A stretch of DNA of 42,597 bases from Deltaproteobacteria bacterium (lineage in GTDB: Bacteria; Bdellovibrionota; FAC87; UBA2466). Of this stretch, positions 1 through 7,827 are shown one piece after another. A program made the position numbers and the translations under genes. The stretch's first letter is position 1. Each line of letters begins with the position of its first letter. The stretch spans positions 1 to 42,597 of the forward strand of contig JACPWY010000036.1 in the NCBI GenBank assembly GCA_016196825.1. The letters are read 5' to 3'. The notes beneath the pieces are model-generated. The model was not told where the DNA came from. It saw nothing but the letters and a program-made list of their open reading frames with translations, and searched no databases.

Positions 1-2
1 AT

Positions 3-458
3 ATCGAGGAGAAAACGAAAGATCTCTCTTACTGGGACCGCTTTGTCGTCAGAGAGAAAGAGGCAAGGCCCATTTGGATCGAGATGAAGATATGGGCCGA
101 GAAGCACTATCAGGTGGTACCGCCGAAGAGCAAAATAGGCGCCGCATTCCACTACTTCCTTGCGCAGTATGACCTTTTAATCCTCTATCTCAGTGACGGT
201 CTCCTTCAATTCGATAACGGCTTTGCGGAAAGGGCCATCAAATATTTTGCGATTGGGAGAAAGAACTGGCTCTTTTCCGATACCGTCGAGGGGGCAAGGG
301 CCAGCTCCCTCTTCTACAGCTTCGTCATCACGGCCAAGGTCAACGGGGTCAATCCCTGGGAAGCGCTCAATCGGATTTTCAGCGAGGTACCCACTGCCTC
401 CACTGCCGACGACTACGATCGCATAGCCTCGTACCTGCTACCACCGCGCGCAACCTGA
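3..458 (+). CDS. IS66-family transposase, C-terminal part (5' end outside window)
   Basis: The reading frame is open from base 3, so the gene begins before the window; only about 151 C-terminal residues are present. The sequence has the typical end of an IS66 TnpC DDE transposase: an acidic DNGFAERAIK stretch where the family has DNN-AERAI-P, then IGRKNWLFSDT, EGARASSLFYSFV and an AKVNGVNPWEAL helix. The family catalyses cut-and-paste or replicative transposition with TnpA and TnpB. The C-terminus looks complete (stop TGA 456-458). No IS end or target duplication is recognisable between it and the following repeat, so whether the element is intact cannot be judged. It marks the left part of the window as mobile-element territory. 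Confidence 0.85.
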   Translation: MEEKTKDLSYWDRFVVREKEARPIWIEMKIWAEKHYQVVPPKSKIGAAFHYFLAQYDLLILYLSDGLLQFDNGFAERAIKYFAIGRKNWLFSDTVEGARASSLFYSFVITAKVNGVNPWEALNRIFSEVPTASTADDYDRIASYLLPPRAT

Positions 459-520
459 TTCGGGACGTGGTTTATGAAGCGCTCACCTAAAAATAGGGCT
501 CCCATCGCGAAAGCAAATCC

Positions 521-784
521 ATTTCAGGAAAGAATTCGACAACGGCCGGCGCCGACCATCGTTGGTCCCGGACCAGCTCGGACTCTCTCCTGCCAAAAAA
601 TGGAGTGGCTCCTCTCCCATCCGACAACAGGAAGCGTCGCCCAAGGCATCCATCCTCCCTCCACCACAGAAGCCAAGCAGCCGCTCGCATTTTCACCAAG
701 CCAGTTCTCCGCTAACCCTCAATTCACCTACGCCGTCCCGTCCCATAACCACCAGCCGAATCGCCGCCTTTCAAGAGAAAGAAC
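521..784 (+). repeat. Dispersed repeat R1, copy 1
   Basis: This stretch of about 264 bp is clearly similar to the reverse strand of 5095-5387 and, over its central part, to the reverse strand of 39048-39243. Shared landmarks are GGCGCCGACCATCGT near the start, ATGGAGTGGCTCCTCT in the middle and AAGAGAAAGAAC at the end (773-784 here). It contains open frames in several phases, but these shift between copies, so it does not look protein coding. It fills the otherwise gene-free gap between the IS66 transposase and hepT. Function unknown; probably a non-autonomous mobile or structured repeat. Confidence 0.7.
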
Positions 785-829
785 CCGGACATGGCACCCA
801 AGCGGCAGGCTGTGGTATTCTTCGCGCGC

Positions 830-1249
830 ATGAATTCCCCGACACCACTTAAAATCAGCATCGTGGGCGATCTGAGTAAGGCACGAGGCCACTTGGAGTA
901 TAGCTTCAACAAGGCCAAACAAATCCAGCTAGTACCGGAATTAGATGAAAGCTCATTGGAGTGCCTCGAGAGCTTTGCGAGTCGTTTTTCACGATTCTCC
1001 GAAATTGCCGTTTCCAAGTATTTTCGCTCATTGATCCTACAAAAGGATCCTGGTTTTCGAGGATCGGTCATCGACCTTCTCAATCAAGCTGAAAAGTTTG
1101 CGTGGATCGATTCAGCGGCCTCGTGGCGGCGCATCCGCGAACTGAGAAATGTCGCGGCCCACGACTACACGTCAGAGGATTTCTTGAAGCTCTACAAGGA
1201 GCTCATTGCATTGACCCCTCACCTTCTGGCTCTCTCCCTAGCGTTATGA
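830..1249 (+). CDS. hepT: HEPN-domain toxin, HepT-like
   Basis: A 139-residue, largely helical protein with the HEPN RNase signature Rx4HxY (RNVAAHDY, R106, H111, Y113). In the characterised HepT/MntA type VII systems the Arg and His are the RNase residues and the Tyr of this motif is the site at which MntA attaches AMP to silence the toxin. The next gene encodes the MNT partner and overlaps it by four bases (ATGA at 1246-1249), the usual hepT-mntA order. An in-frame ATG at 791 would add 13 residues but lies only 7 bp from the end of repeat R1; neither start has a good ribosome binding site, so 830 is a choice. Assignment as toxin comes from motif and neighbour. Confidence 0.85.
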   Translation: MNSPTPLKISIVGDLSKARGHLEYSFNKAKQIQLVPELDESSLECLESFASRFSRFSEIAVSKYFRSLILQKDPGFRGSVIDLLNQAEKFAWIDSAASWRRIRELRNVAAHDYTSEDFLKLYKELIALTPHLLALSLAL

Positions 1250-1548
1250 GGTTAAGCCTACCTGAACAAAAGGCCATCTGCGACGCCATACACCGAGCTG
1301 ACTCTGCGGCAACGGTGTTTCTGTACGGCTCCCGCGTTCGAGACGACCTGAAGGGCGGCGACATCGACCTCTTGGTCTTGAGTGAAACGATTAGCTTTGG
1401 GGTCAGGATCCAGATTCTCTCAGAGATAAAAGAACAAATAGGGGAACAAAAAATCGATCTCCTGGTAAAGACACCTCAACAAGCGGCGACCGACCCTTTC
1501 GTCACCCAGGTTCTCCTAGGGGCCGTTAAACTCGAGGAACGTTTATGA
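1246..1548 (+). CDS. mntA: MNT nucleotidyltransferase antitoxin, MntA-like
   Basis: A 100-residue minimal nucleotidyltransferase of the DNA polymerase beta fold. The active-site signature is GSRVRDDLKGGDID (G28-D41), that is GS followed after nine residues by DxD; the family is usually GSx10DxD. A third acidic position may be in the KIDLLV strand near residue 77. In known systems this enzyme uses ATP to AMPylate the HEPN toxin and so neutralises it. Translation is coupled to hepT by the ATGA overlap at 1246. Its 3' end runs into the gene remnant that follows. Confidence 0.87.
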   Translation: MRLSLPEQKAICDAIHRADSAATVFLYGSRVRDDLKGGDIDLLVLSETISFGVRIQILSEIKEQIGEQKIDLLVKTPQQAATDPFVTQVLLGAVKLEERL

Positions 1549-1558
1549 AAAACTCGTT

Positions 1559-1726
1559 ATGGATGAAGCCACGCGTGGCACAATCAAGCAGGCCTCCGAG
1601 GCCGCGATGTTTGTCGGTGGTGTTGGCGTCCTCAACTCCCACCCGATCGGCACCGCCGGCTCTGTTGGTTATATCATGACGAGCGGTGACGACTACGTCA
1701 CCGAGATGACCTTCAAATGTAAGTGA
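1559..1726 (+). pseudogene. Possible remnant of a secreted/pilin-like gene (55 codons)
   Basis: A short frame with natural-looking codon use that reads MDEATRGTIKQASEAAM, then a Gly/Val/Ala-rich stretch, and ends DYVTEMTFKCK. The frame is open upstream into mntA with no ribosome binding site, so it looks like the 3' end of a gene whose front was lost when the hepT/mntA module was placed here. It is in the same frame as the RCC1-like gene that starts at 1805, separated by stop codon TGA 1724-1726. I do not recognise the family. Confidence 0.35.
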
Positions 1727-1804
1727 CTTGGAGCTGCGCCACCTACCAGGCGGACTTTGACTCCTAGCATTAGTCCAAACCCCCTTTCCTGCCGATAAGG
1801 AGGC

Positions 1805-3277
1805 GTGGTCTATCGCGCGAAAAGGGGCTTTCTGCCAGTATTTCTGGCGCTGGGCATCGTGGCTGTTCTCTCCATGATGAGCCTCTCTTTGAGTTTTTCT
1901 CAGTCGCTCCGCGGACGAGTGGCCATTGAAAAACTGAATCGCATCGAGAGCTTTTTTACTGGTGAGCTCGTGGCCTGGCACACTCAACTGAGAAAACAAG
2001 ATGGCTTCACCACAAACGCGTCGAGCGACCTGCTCGACAATGATTATGCCCCCAATGTGAATCTTCCGCCCGACCCGTACCTGCTCACGCCCGGCGCACC
2101 TCTCAATGTTTCCTCGACACTCGCCCACGCCCCCACACCCCACCTCGTGCGTCGTTACACCGCTTCGTCTGTGCAGGAAACGGCGGCACGGGGAAACTGC
2201 GGACTCGTCCAGCTTGGTCGCGGCAACTATCACATGTGTCTCGCTGAAGGAAAGAAGGCCGTGATTTCCGATGGCCACCTCACCACATCTGGACCCATTT
2301 GTGCGCTCATCGGTGACTGGCCCCATTGCTGGGGTGGCGACGGCGGTCTCCCTGATTATTACAAGATCGCTCGCCCGATTCCCCACGGCTCCGTGCCATT
2401 TGATCTTGTTGACGGGGTCGGCGTGTTCCGGGATCGCGATAAAAGAGTATTTACGATGTTTTGGTCCACGGATCCGAGTAGCAATGACTGGCCCACCGAA
2501 GAGGTGAATCTCGCGGCTCTGGGCTCTCAAAAAGTTGCTTCCGTGGACTACATAGATTTGGTGACCGACCAAAAGAGACTCTTCTTGATCAATCGCATCT
2601 CAGGCCAACTCGTGGCCCATGAAGCACCCGATTGGGACGGCACCCAAGGCCATTGGCTCCGGTGCTAGAAAATTAATATGTGTATGACCGACGATGGCCG
2701 CCTCTACGAAATGATCCTCAATCCCACTAGCGACCCCTTGAGCTCGATTAGACGAGTCGACTTGAGCCACATTCAGGGTCAAATCATTTACGCGGCCGCC
2801 GAGAACTATCGCAAATGCGTCGTGATGGACACAAACCAAGTCTACTGCTGGGGGATGGAGAGCAAACTGGGCTATGAAATGCCTGACAGCGGAAACTATT
2901 TTCTCGCGCCCGAGCGGCCCGTTGATCTCTCTCGAATTCCACCCAATGAAACGATTGTCTCGGTCACCACGGGAGAAAACTGCGCGGCCCTGCTTTCCAA
3001 ATCTGGCCGTATCTACGCCTGGGGGAATGGAATGTGTCTGGCCAATTCGGATCAGCAATCCCCCTCCGCGATCCCTGTGCCACAGAAGTATGTTGGAAGC
3101 GACAGCAGGCAGTGGAGCGAGGTCGGTGTCCACACCAGCTTCAGCACAGCCTGTGCAATTTCCGAGGGGACCGTCTATTGCTGGGGCGAGCAGGGGTATA
3201 ATCTCCTGGGCAATGGGGGTGGAGTCTACGACACGCTGATGGTGCCCACGCCAGTGGTTGTAGCTCCCCCCGGATGA
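1805..3277 (+). pseudogene. RCC1-repeat exported protein interrupted by an in-frame amber codon
   Basis: Two consecutive frames (1805-2668 and 2669-3277) are in the same phase, separated only by TAG at 2666-2668; reading through gives about 490 residues. The N-terminus (KRGFLPVFLALGIVAVLSMM) is a basic-hydrophobic leader that may be a prepilin-like or Sec signal. The body has RCC1/BNR-type propeller features: repeated C-W-G or A-W-G motifs (HCWGGDGG, VYCWGMES, IYAWGNGM, VYCWGEQG) and regularly spaced Cys. A CAG-to-TAG change would explain the stop. A second product could start at ATG 2678 but would lack a leader. A Shine-Dalgarno AAGGAGG lies at 1797-1803, unusually close to the GTG at 1805. 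Exact function unknown; such proteins are usually surface or secreted binding proteins. Confidence 0.7.
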
Positions 3278-3309
3278 GTGGGCGTAACAACAGAAAATTG
3301 TATAGAGCA

Positions 3310-3339
3310 CCGCGCGGATGGGCTGTAACATCCGCGCGG
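3310..3339. terminator. Strong hairpin between convergent genes
   Basis: CCGCGCGGATG (3310-3320) and CATCCGCGCGG (3329-3339) form a perfect 11-bp GC-rich stem with an 8-base loop. It sits in the 94-bp gap between the stop codons of the RCC1-like gene and the convergent secreted-protein gene, where a bidirectional terminator is expected. There is no clear T-run on the plus strand, and only a broken T-rich stretch on the minus strand, so intrinsic termination is likely but not certain. Confidence 0.6.
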
Positions 3340-3371
3340 CGCCGTTTCAGTGGCACGGAGGCGTTAGACGA

Positions 3372-3905
3372 TCAACGCCCCAGAGAGAGACTGGGGATCG
3401 GAGAGGCAATCGGTTGAGCGGTCTTCGGGGCCGGAGTTGGCGACGGGACCGAGGCAATCGGACGATCGTTGGGCACCGGCGTCGGAGTGGGCGTCGGCCG
3501 CGCGCTCAGGTCTTTCAGCTCCTGGCAGGTCCAGGGCCGGTTCTCACCCCAAACCGCGTAGTAGCCCGTCGGATAATGCTCGATGCGGTTCGTGGGCCAG
3601 CAGAAATAGGCCGGGACACCACCCGAAAAGCTGCGGCTGTTCTTGGGGCCAGTATACCCACCGGCGCAGCGGTTATCGAACTGTGCGCTGGTGTCGTTCT
3701 TCTGGCTTTCGCAGCACGATTTCGCAAGCGCGATGAATTTGCTCTCCATGTTGGCCGCGCAACGATCGATCGCGGTCCACTTGTCTTTCGCGAATCCGAA
3801 GCCTTGGTAAGTGCCCTTTGAGATGGTCACCCACTCCCAATCGGCGAAAACGGGCATGGAAAGGATGAATAGAAGAATAGAGATCGGTTTTGTAAGCGAA
3901 CTCAT
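3372..3905 (-). CDS. Secreted Cys-containing protein with Pro/Thr-rich tail
   Basis: A 177-residue protein with a clear Sec signal peptide (MSSLTKPISILLFILSMPVFA, cleavage likely after residue 21). The mature part is a roughly 110-residue Trp/Tyr-rich domain with about seven Cys, including a CC pair near residue 64, suggesting disulphides in the periplasm or outside. It ends in a low-complexity Pro/Thr/Ala tail (TPTPTPVPNDRP and similar) that looks like a linker or wall-spanning stalk without a following domain. GGAGG lies 7 bases before the ATG (minus strand), fixing the start. Family not recognised. Confidence 0.75.
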   Translation of the reverse strand: MSSLTKPISILLFILSMPVFADWEWVTISKGTYQGFGFAKDKWTAIDRCAANMESKFIALAKSCCESQKNDTSAQFDNRCAGGYTGPKNSRSFSGGVPAYFCWPTNRIEHYPTGYYAVWGENRPWTCQELKDLSARPTPTPTPVPNDRPIASVPSPTPAPKTAQPIASPIPSLSLGR

Positions 3906-4121
3906 TATTGGCCTCCAACGTACAGTTAATGAATTGTCAGCTTACGTACCGCTTATCTAGCCAGTCTGTGGCAGAACTGTTGTGGAAATATGGAGGAACG
4001 CTCAAAAAGTTTTTTCCGGTCCGGAATCCTCCTTTCGGTCGTTGGATTCCGATTATCGGTCTGCAAAAATCTGACGCATTTCCCGTTGCGTTCACATCAC
4101 CCAATCATTAAGAATCGGCGA

Positions 4122-4397
4122 ATGGAGCGAAAACGACTTACTCATGATACGGCGCCCGCAACTGTCGGATTGGTCAAAGAAGTTCGAGGTGAACTCAAAG
4201 CTGAAATCCGATCTCTTAAGAAAGAGATGACCGCCAAGATCGAGGCGGTGCTTGTGGGAGTCCATCGCACTCAAGCACTCATGGAGGAGCAGCGCGGTGA
4301 AAATCGAATTGTTTTGGATGGGCTGAGCACCATGCTCGATCGTCAAGATCGACTCGAGGGAGATGTAGAGAGCCTCAAACGGCACACGGGGGTCTAG
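4122..4397 (+). CDS. Small coiled-coil protein, copy 1
   Basis: A 91-residue charged protein predicted to be almost all coiled coil (heptad-like LKAEIRSLKKEMTAKIEAVL). It begins MERKRLTHDTAPATVG and is a paralogue of the product of 38756-38989, which begins MKRVTHDSVPASVG; both carry VKEVR/LKEVR then ALMEEQR.ENRIV. This copy continues about 20 residues further than the other. An open frame extends upstream to 3990 but is not conserved in the paralogue, so the start at 4122 is preferred; the ribosome binding site is weak. The preceding 216 bp (3906-4121) contains only a small inverted repeat (4022-4029 with 4044-4051). Function unknown. Confidence 0.65.
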   Translation: MERKRLTHDTAPATVGLVKEVRGELKAEIRSLKKEMTAKIEAVLVGVHRTQALMEEQRGENRIVLDGLSTMLDRQDRLEGDVESLKRHTGV

Positions 4398-4440
4398 TGC
4401 TCCGAATCAGAACCTCGCTTCCACGACTTTTCATTTCTAA

Positions 4441-4917
4441 TCAGTCACAGGTAATCTTGAATGCCTTTTGCTTTAACAGTATCTCCACTGCGTCGTATTT
4501 CAGGTCGAACTCCGGTGGCCTTCCATAAGAATCCTGTGGCAGAGAACCCGATCTATCAGCCGCCTCGTTGCGGCAGATCATCTTGAGTCTTCCCGCGATT
4601 CCATCTACGGAAGGCTCATCTGCATCTGTGGCAGGGGAAAAAACATAACCCTTCATGGAATTCAACATGCCCATCGTAAGGTCGATTCCTGTGAAGACAG
4701 CAACTTTCCCGCGACCATTATTGAGGCCATGGTCGGCCGCCGGCTGCCACACCGTCCGCGTGCAAAACTTGTCGATCTCAAAGAGTGAATGGAGCGTCTG
4801 AGTCCTCCCTGTGAGGTTGATGCCGCTGATGCGGCACACGCGGGAGGTTCTGCTGGCTGTGGATTTCGCCTTTCCTTCATGCCCGCCACCGGCGACGGCG
4901 CTGACCGAGATAATCAT
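4441..4917 (-). CDS. Hypothetical exported protein, leader probably frameshifted
   Basis: A 158-residue product from ATG 4917 beginning MIISVSAVAGGG, which looks like the second half of a signal peptide. Just upstream, a strong Shine-Dalgarno (AAGGAGGA, 4958-4951) precedes ATG 4946, whose frame reads MRKTSLIGV and stops at TAA overlapping the ATG at 4917. Adding one T to the run at 4921-4919 would join them into a complete leader, MRKTSLIGVLMIISVSAVAG. Either the gene carries a one-base deletion or it is translated by TAATG reinitiation. The mature part has several Cys and ends in a basic stretch KQKAFKITCD. Family not recognised. Confidence 0.55.
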   Translation of the reverse strand: MIISVSAVAGGGHEGKAKSTASRTSRVCRISGINLTGRTQTLHSLFEIDKFCTRTVWQPAADHGLNNGRGKVAVFTGIDLTMGMLNSMKGYVFSPATDADEPSVDGIAGRLKMICRNEAADRSGSLPQDSYGRPPEFDLKYDAVEILLKQKAFKITCD

Positions 4918-4946
4918 TAAACACCTATCAGTGATGTCTTTCGCAT
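4917..4946 (-). other. Nine-codon leader frame with strong ribosome binding site
   Basis: ATG 4946 to TAA 4919-4917 encodes MRKTSLIGV. It has the best Shine-Dalgarno in the neighbourhood, six bases or fewer from the ATG, and its stop overlaps the ATG of the downstream frame (TAATG). The peptide has the basic n-region expected of the missing half of that gene's signal peptide, so a deletion in the T-run is the simplest explanation; regulated reinitiation is the alternative. Confidence 0.5.
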
Positions 4947-5094
4947 TATTTCCTCCTTGCAGAGGAACGATGCAAATAATCGGCCATGTGAACGGTAGCC
5001 TCAGGACAGACGCTGCGATTGAGAAATTGACACATTGTCAGGGAGTTAGCCTCAACGGGTTTGGTCGGCCGTCAGGAATTTCAACACAAAGTTC

Positions 5095-5387
5095 GTTCTT
5101 TCTCTTAAAAGTTGGCGATCCAGCAATAGCGGTAGTTTGGACGGTCCATGAGTGGCAGGGCTACGGACGACGCGTGAGATGAATTGAGTTGATTGCCGGG
5201 GAACTGGCTCGATAAGAATGCGAGCGGTCGTTGGCCTCGGGGGTGGAGGTGGGGTGGGTGCCTTTGCCGACGCCTCTTGCTGTCGCATGGAAGAGGAGCC
5301 ACTCCATTTCTTGGTTGGCGATAGTCCGATCCGGTCCGGGGCTCACGATGGTCGGCGCCGTCCATTGTCGGATCATTTCCATGAATA
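5095..5387 (-). repeat. Dispersed repeat R1, copy 2
   Basis: The reverse strand of this segment aligns with 521-784 over nearly its full length and with the reverse strand of 39048-39243 in the middle. It shares GGCGCCGACCATCGT, AAATGGAGTGGCTCCTCT and the terminal AAGAGAAAGAAC. Its upstream end abuts, at about 5388-5395, the point where homology to the full-length HNH gene starts, so the repeat junction and the 5' truncation of that gene coincide. The remaining gap 4947-5094 holds nothing I recognise. Confidence 0.7.
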
Positions 5388-5818
5388 GATTTGAAAAGCT
5401 CAGGGCACTTCTCGAACAGGCCAAACAGCTCGCGTCAGAAAAGGATGGAGCCGCGCTCTTAAAGACAGTGCTCAAAGATTTCGTGAGACAGAAGAGAACC
5501 CGGAACACCGTCACGCCACGTCACACCCACCGGGTACTTGCGCGGACGGCGCGAGAGGTAAAAGATCGAGATGCTTATCAGTGCTCGTATGTCGGTCCAA
5601 ACGATGTTCGGTGCAACCAAACAGCACATCTTCACATTGATCACATCAGGCCCTACGCCTTGGGCGGGAGCAGTCGCGACCTGGCAAACCTCAGGCTCCT
5701 TTGCAGAGCCCACAATCTGGCTAAAGCTCGGCTGGATTTTCCTAATTGGGACCCGGCTTCGCCTCTGGCTACGCCGGGCAAGCCCGGACTTTGTAGCACT
5801 GAGGCTTGCCAGGCGTAG
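5381..5818 (+). pseudogene. 5'-truncated HNH endonuclease
   Basis: The 145 residues from ATG 5381 match the C-terminal 135 residues or so of the HNH protein encoded at 39517-40359 at high identity (for example RQKRTRNTVTPRHTH, CSYVGPNDVRCNQTAHLHID). The zinc/HNH elements are present: CSYVGPNDVRC, HIDHIRPYALGGSS, then N and CRAHN. The N-terminal helical half seen in the other copy (about 150 residues) is missing and is replaced by repeat R1. An upstream extension to 5231 is just repeat sequence. A free HNH domain could still be active, but the truncation argues for a remnant. The 3' end is overlapped by a palindromic element. Confidence 0.75.
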
Positions 5819-5835
5819 TCGAAGACGAAGCCTGG
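5753..5835. repeat. Palindromic tail element of HNH gene, copy 1
   Basis: The arms 5753-5784 and 5803-5835 form an imperfect inverted repeat of about 32 bp (CCGGCTTCGCCTC... paired with ...GACGAAGCCTGG; GCTACGCC paired with GGCGTAG) around a short spacer. A second copy lies at the same place relative to the second HNH gene (40309-40392). The left arm encodes the last residues of the HNH protein and the stop falls in the right arm. It could be a terminator, or an end or attachment structure mobilised with the HNH gene. The rest of the gap to 6032 contains no recognisable feature. Confidence 0.65.
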
Positions 5836-6032
5836 GGAACAAGCCGCTCGAAGACCGGGTATGTGCAAACAAGTCTGCCCAGCGAATGAGTCGCCGCTCG
5901 GGACGTGCGATAATCTTTCATCGATGAAGTGGCCAGCCCCTTGACCGCCCACGTTCTATAGAATGAACCGTTCCGGTGGAACTCGGCCGCTGACCGTTTG
6001 ACTTCCACGCGCCTCGGTATTGAAACTGGGAT

Positions 6033-6269
6033 ATGAAGATCACTCTCACTTTCCTCAGCCTCCTTTGCGTCCTCGCCCTAGCCGACTCAACCAGCAGCAG
6101 CGATTTCGATAAGGGGGTCAAAAAATTCCAAAAGCGGATGCAGGGGTTCGAGAAAGAGGTTACGGGCAAGGCGACGGCAAAAGAGAAGGCCCACCCCGAC
6201 TCCCTCAATTCCCAGGCTGCCGAGCTCCAGAAGAGCATCAAGAAGGCGCTCAAAAAGGCGAGCGAATAG
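6033..6269 (+). CDS. Small exported helical protein
   Basis: A 78-residue product with a Sec signal peptide (MKITLTFLSLLCVLALADS, cleavage probably near residue 17-20) followed by a Lys/Glu-rich amphipathic helical part (FDKGVKKFQKRMQGFEKEV, KSIKKALKKASE). It is monocistronic, between the HNH remnant and the response regulator. The high Lys content suggests a nucleic acid, cell wall or membrane-surface interaction, but no family is recognised. Confidence 0.55.
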   Translation: MKITLTFLSLLCVLALADSTSSSDFDKGVKKFQKRMQGFEKEVTGKATAKEKAHPDSLNSQAAELQKSIKKALKKASE

Positions 6270-6379
6270 GCTTATTTAGCCCAGCATTCTACAGCTATTC
6301 CACTAATTTAGCCTCCCATTGCTCCGATTTTTCCATTTTGATAGACTGCGCCTCTTTCGCCCGAACTCAAGGAGAAACC

Positions 6380-7795
6380 GTGTACCCGATCTTGGTCGTA
6401 GATGACGAAGCTGAACTGAGAAAGCAGATTGTCAGTTTTCTTTCAGAAAAGGGGTACCACCTCGAAGAGGCCTCTAACGGCGTCGAGGCGCTTCGCATGC
6501 TCCAGACCAAGAATTTCCCTTTGGTTCTGTGCGATGTCCGGATGCCCGAGATGGATGGACTCTCCTTCGTGCGCCACGTCCACGAGCACGAGATTCCGGC
6601 AACGGTCGGCCTGATGACCGCCCACGCGAACGTGAAGGACGCCGTGGCTGCCATCAAAGAAGGCGCCTTCGATTATATTGAAAAGCCCGTTGGCGAGGCC
6701 CAGCTCTTGGCGCTCGTCGAAAAGGCGGAGCGAGCTTATGAAATGATCAGTCGCATGGCCTATTCCGCCCCCATGATGAACCCGGGCGAAGGGCGCGAAT
6801 GCGTCGGAGCCAGCCGCGGCATGAAGCAGGTTTTTCAGCTGGTCGAAAAACTGAGCCGCGTGAATACCTCGGTGCTCATCCGCGGTGAAAACGGCACGGG
6901 CAAAGAGCTCGTCGCCCGAGCCATCCATTTCAATAGCCCCCGCAAGGATGCGCCTTTCGTGGCGGTCAATTGCGGCGCTATCCCTGAGAATCTGATCGAG
7001 AGCGAGCTCTTCGGCCATGAAAAGGGCGCCTTCACGGGTGCTGAGAGCCGCAAGATCGGCCGATTTCAATACGCCTCAAGCGGCACACTCTTTCTTGATG
7101 AGATCGGCGACACGAGCCATGCGACTCAGGTGAAGCTTCTGCGCGTGCTCCAGGATCATACCTTCACCCCTGTGGGAAGCCCCCGTGAAGTGAAGGCCGA
7201 TGTCCGCATCATTGCCGCGACAAACCAGGATCTGGAAAAGGCGATCAAAGAGGGAAGGTTCCGAGAGGATCTCTTCTATCGTCTGAATGTGATGCCGCTC
7301 TTTCTCCCGCCGCTCAGGGAGCGCAAAGACGACATCCCGGCCCTCGTCCAACACTTCATGGAAAAATTCAGCACCGGCCACGGCCACGTGATCAAGGGGA
7401 TCACCCCCGAGGCACTGGGTCTTCTCGAGGGCTTCCATTGGCCGGGCAACATTCGCGAGCTTGAGAACGCCATCGAGCACGCGTTTGTCGTCGAGACCAC
7501 CGACCAGATCACCCACTTCTCGCTGCCCGAGTACATCCGAAAAAATGCGCGCAAGACGCATCTGCCGTCGCTGCACGCCGGCTCCGGCATTCCGATGGCA
7601 ATAATTGACTGGGAAAAGGGCAAGGAGACATTTGAGCGCGAGTTCATTATCAATGCGCTCAAACAAAACCGTGGCCGAATCAACCTCACGGCCGAGCAAT
7701 CGAATATTCCCAAGAACACCCTCCTCAGAAAGATCAAAAAGTACAGCATCTCACCGCAGGAGTACGGCGGCTCGGAGTCGGAGCTCGGCGTTTGA
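6380..7795 (+). CDS. Sigma-54-dependent response regulator (NtrC/AtoC type)
   Basis: A 471-residue three-domain activator. Residues 1-120 are a receiver domain with acidic residues near the start (VVDDEAE), phosphoacceptor D52 in [10 protein letters not shown], and the conserved Thr and Lys in GLMTAH and EKPVG. The central AAA+ domain carries Walker A GENGTGKE (from residue 169), the sigma-54 contact loop GAFTGAE (from 216) and Walker [11 protein letters not shown]. The C-terminus is a Fis-type helix-turn-helix ([20 protein letters not shown]). GTG 6380 is chosen as start because AAGGAG lies at 6369-6374; the longer frame from 6338 has no such site. No histidine kinase is nearby, so it is an orphan regulator whose targets cannot be read from context. 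Confidence 0.9.
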   Translation: MYPILVVDDEAELRKQIVSFLSEKGYHLEEASNGVEALRMLQTKNFPLVLCDVRMPEMDGLSFVRHVHEHEIPATVGLMTAHANVKDAVAAIKEGAFDYIEKPVGEAQLLALVEKAERAYEMISRMAYSAPMMNPGEGRECVGASRGMKQVFQLVEKLSRVNTSVLIRGENGTGKELVARAIHFNSPRKDAPFVAVNCGAIPENLIESELFGHEKGAFTGAESRKIGRFQYASSGTLFLDEIGDTSHATQVKLLRVLQDHTFTPVGSPREVKADVRIIAATNQDLEKAIKEGRFREDLFYRLNVMPLFLPPLRERKDDIPALVQHFMEKFSTGHGHVIKGITPEALGLLEGFHWPGNIRELENAIEHAFVVETTDQITHFSLPEYIRKNARKTHLPSLHAGSGIPMAIIDWEKGKETFEREFIINALKQNRGRINLTAEQSNIPKNTLLRKIKKYSISPQEYGGSESELGV

Positions 7796-7827
7796 CAGCC
7801 CTCCCCTAGGGCCGGAGACTGACAGAA

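Noticed and set aside
474..852. Open frames in R1 copy 1 as protein genes
   Set aside because: The matching open frames in copies 2 and 3 are in different phases with shifts between them, so selection is not on a protein.
1526..2572. 348-codon minus-strand frame opposite the RCC1-like gene
   Set aside because: The plus strand carries the RCC1 motifs and a signal-like start; the minus frame is compositionally odd with no motif.
4022..4051. Inverted repeat CGGAATCC/GGATTCCG as a terminator
   Set aside because: Eight-bp stem with a 14-base loop and no T-run after it on either strand.
4811..5182. Plus-strand 123-codon frame between the hypothetical exported protein and R1 copy 2
   Set aside because: It lies mostly antisense to a better supported gene and to R1; no motif or ribosome binding site.
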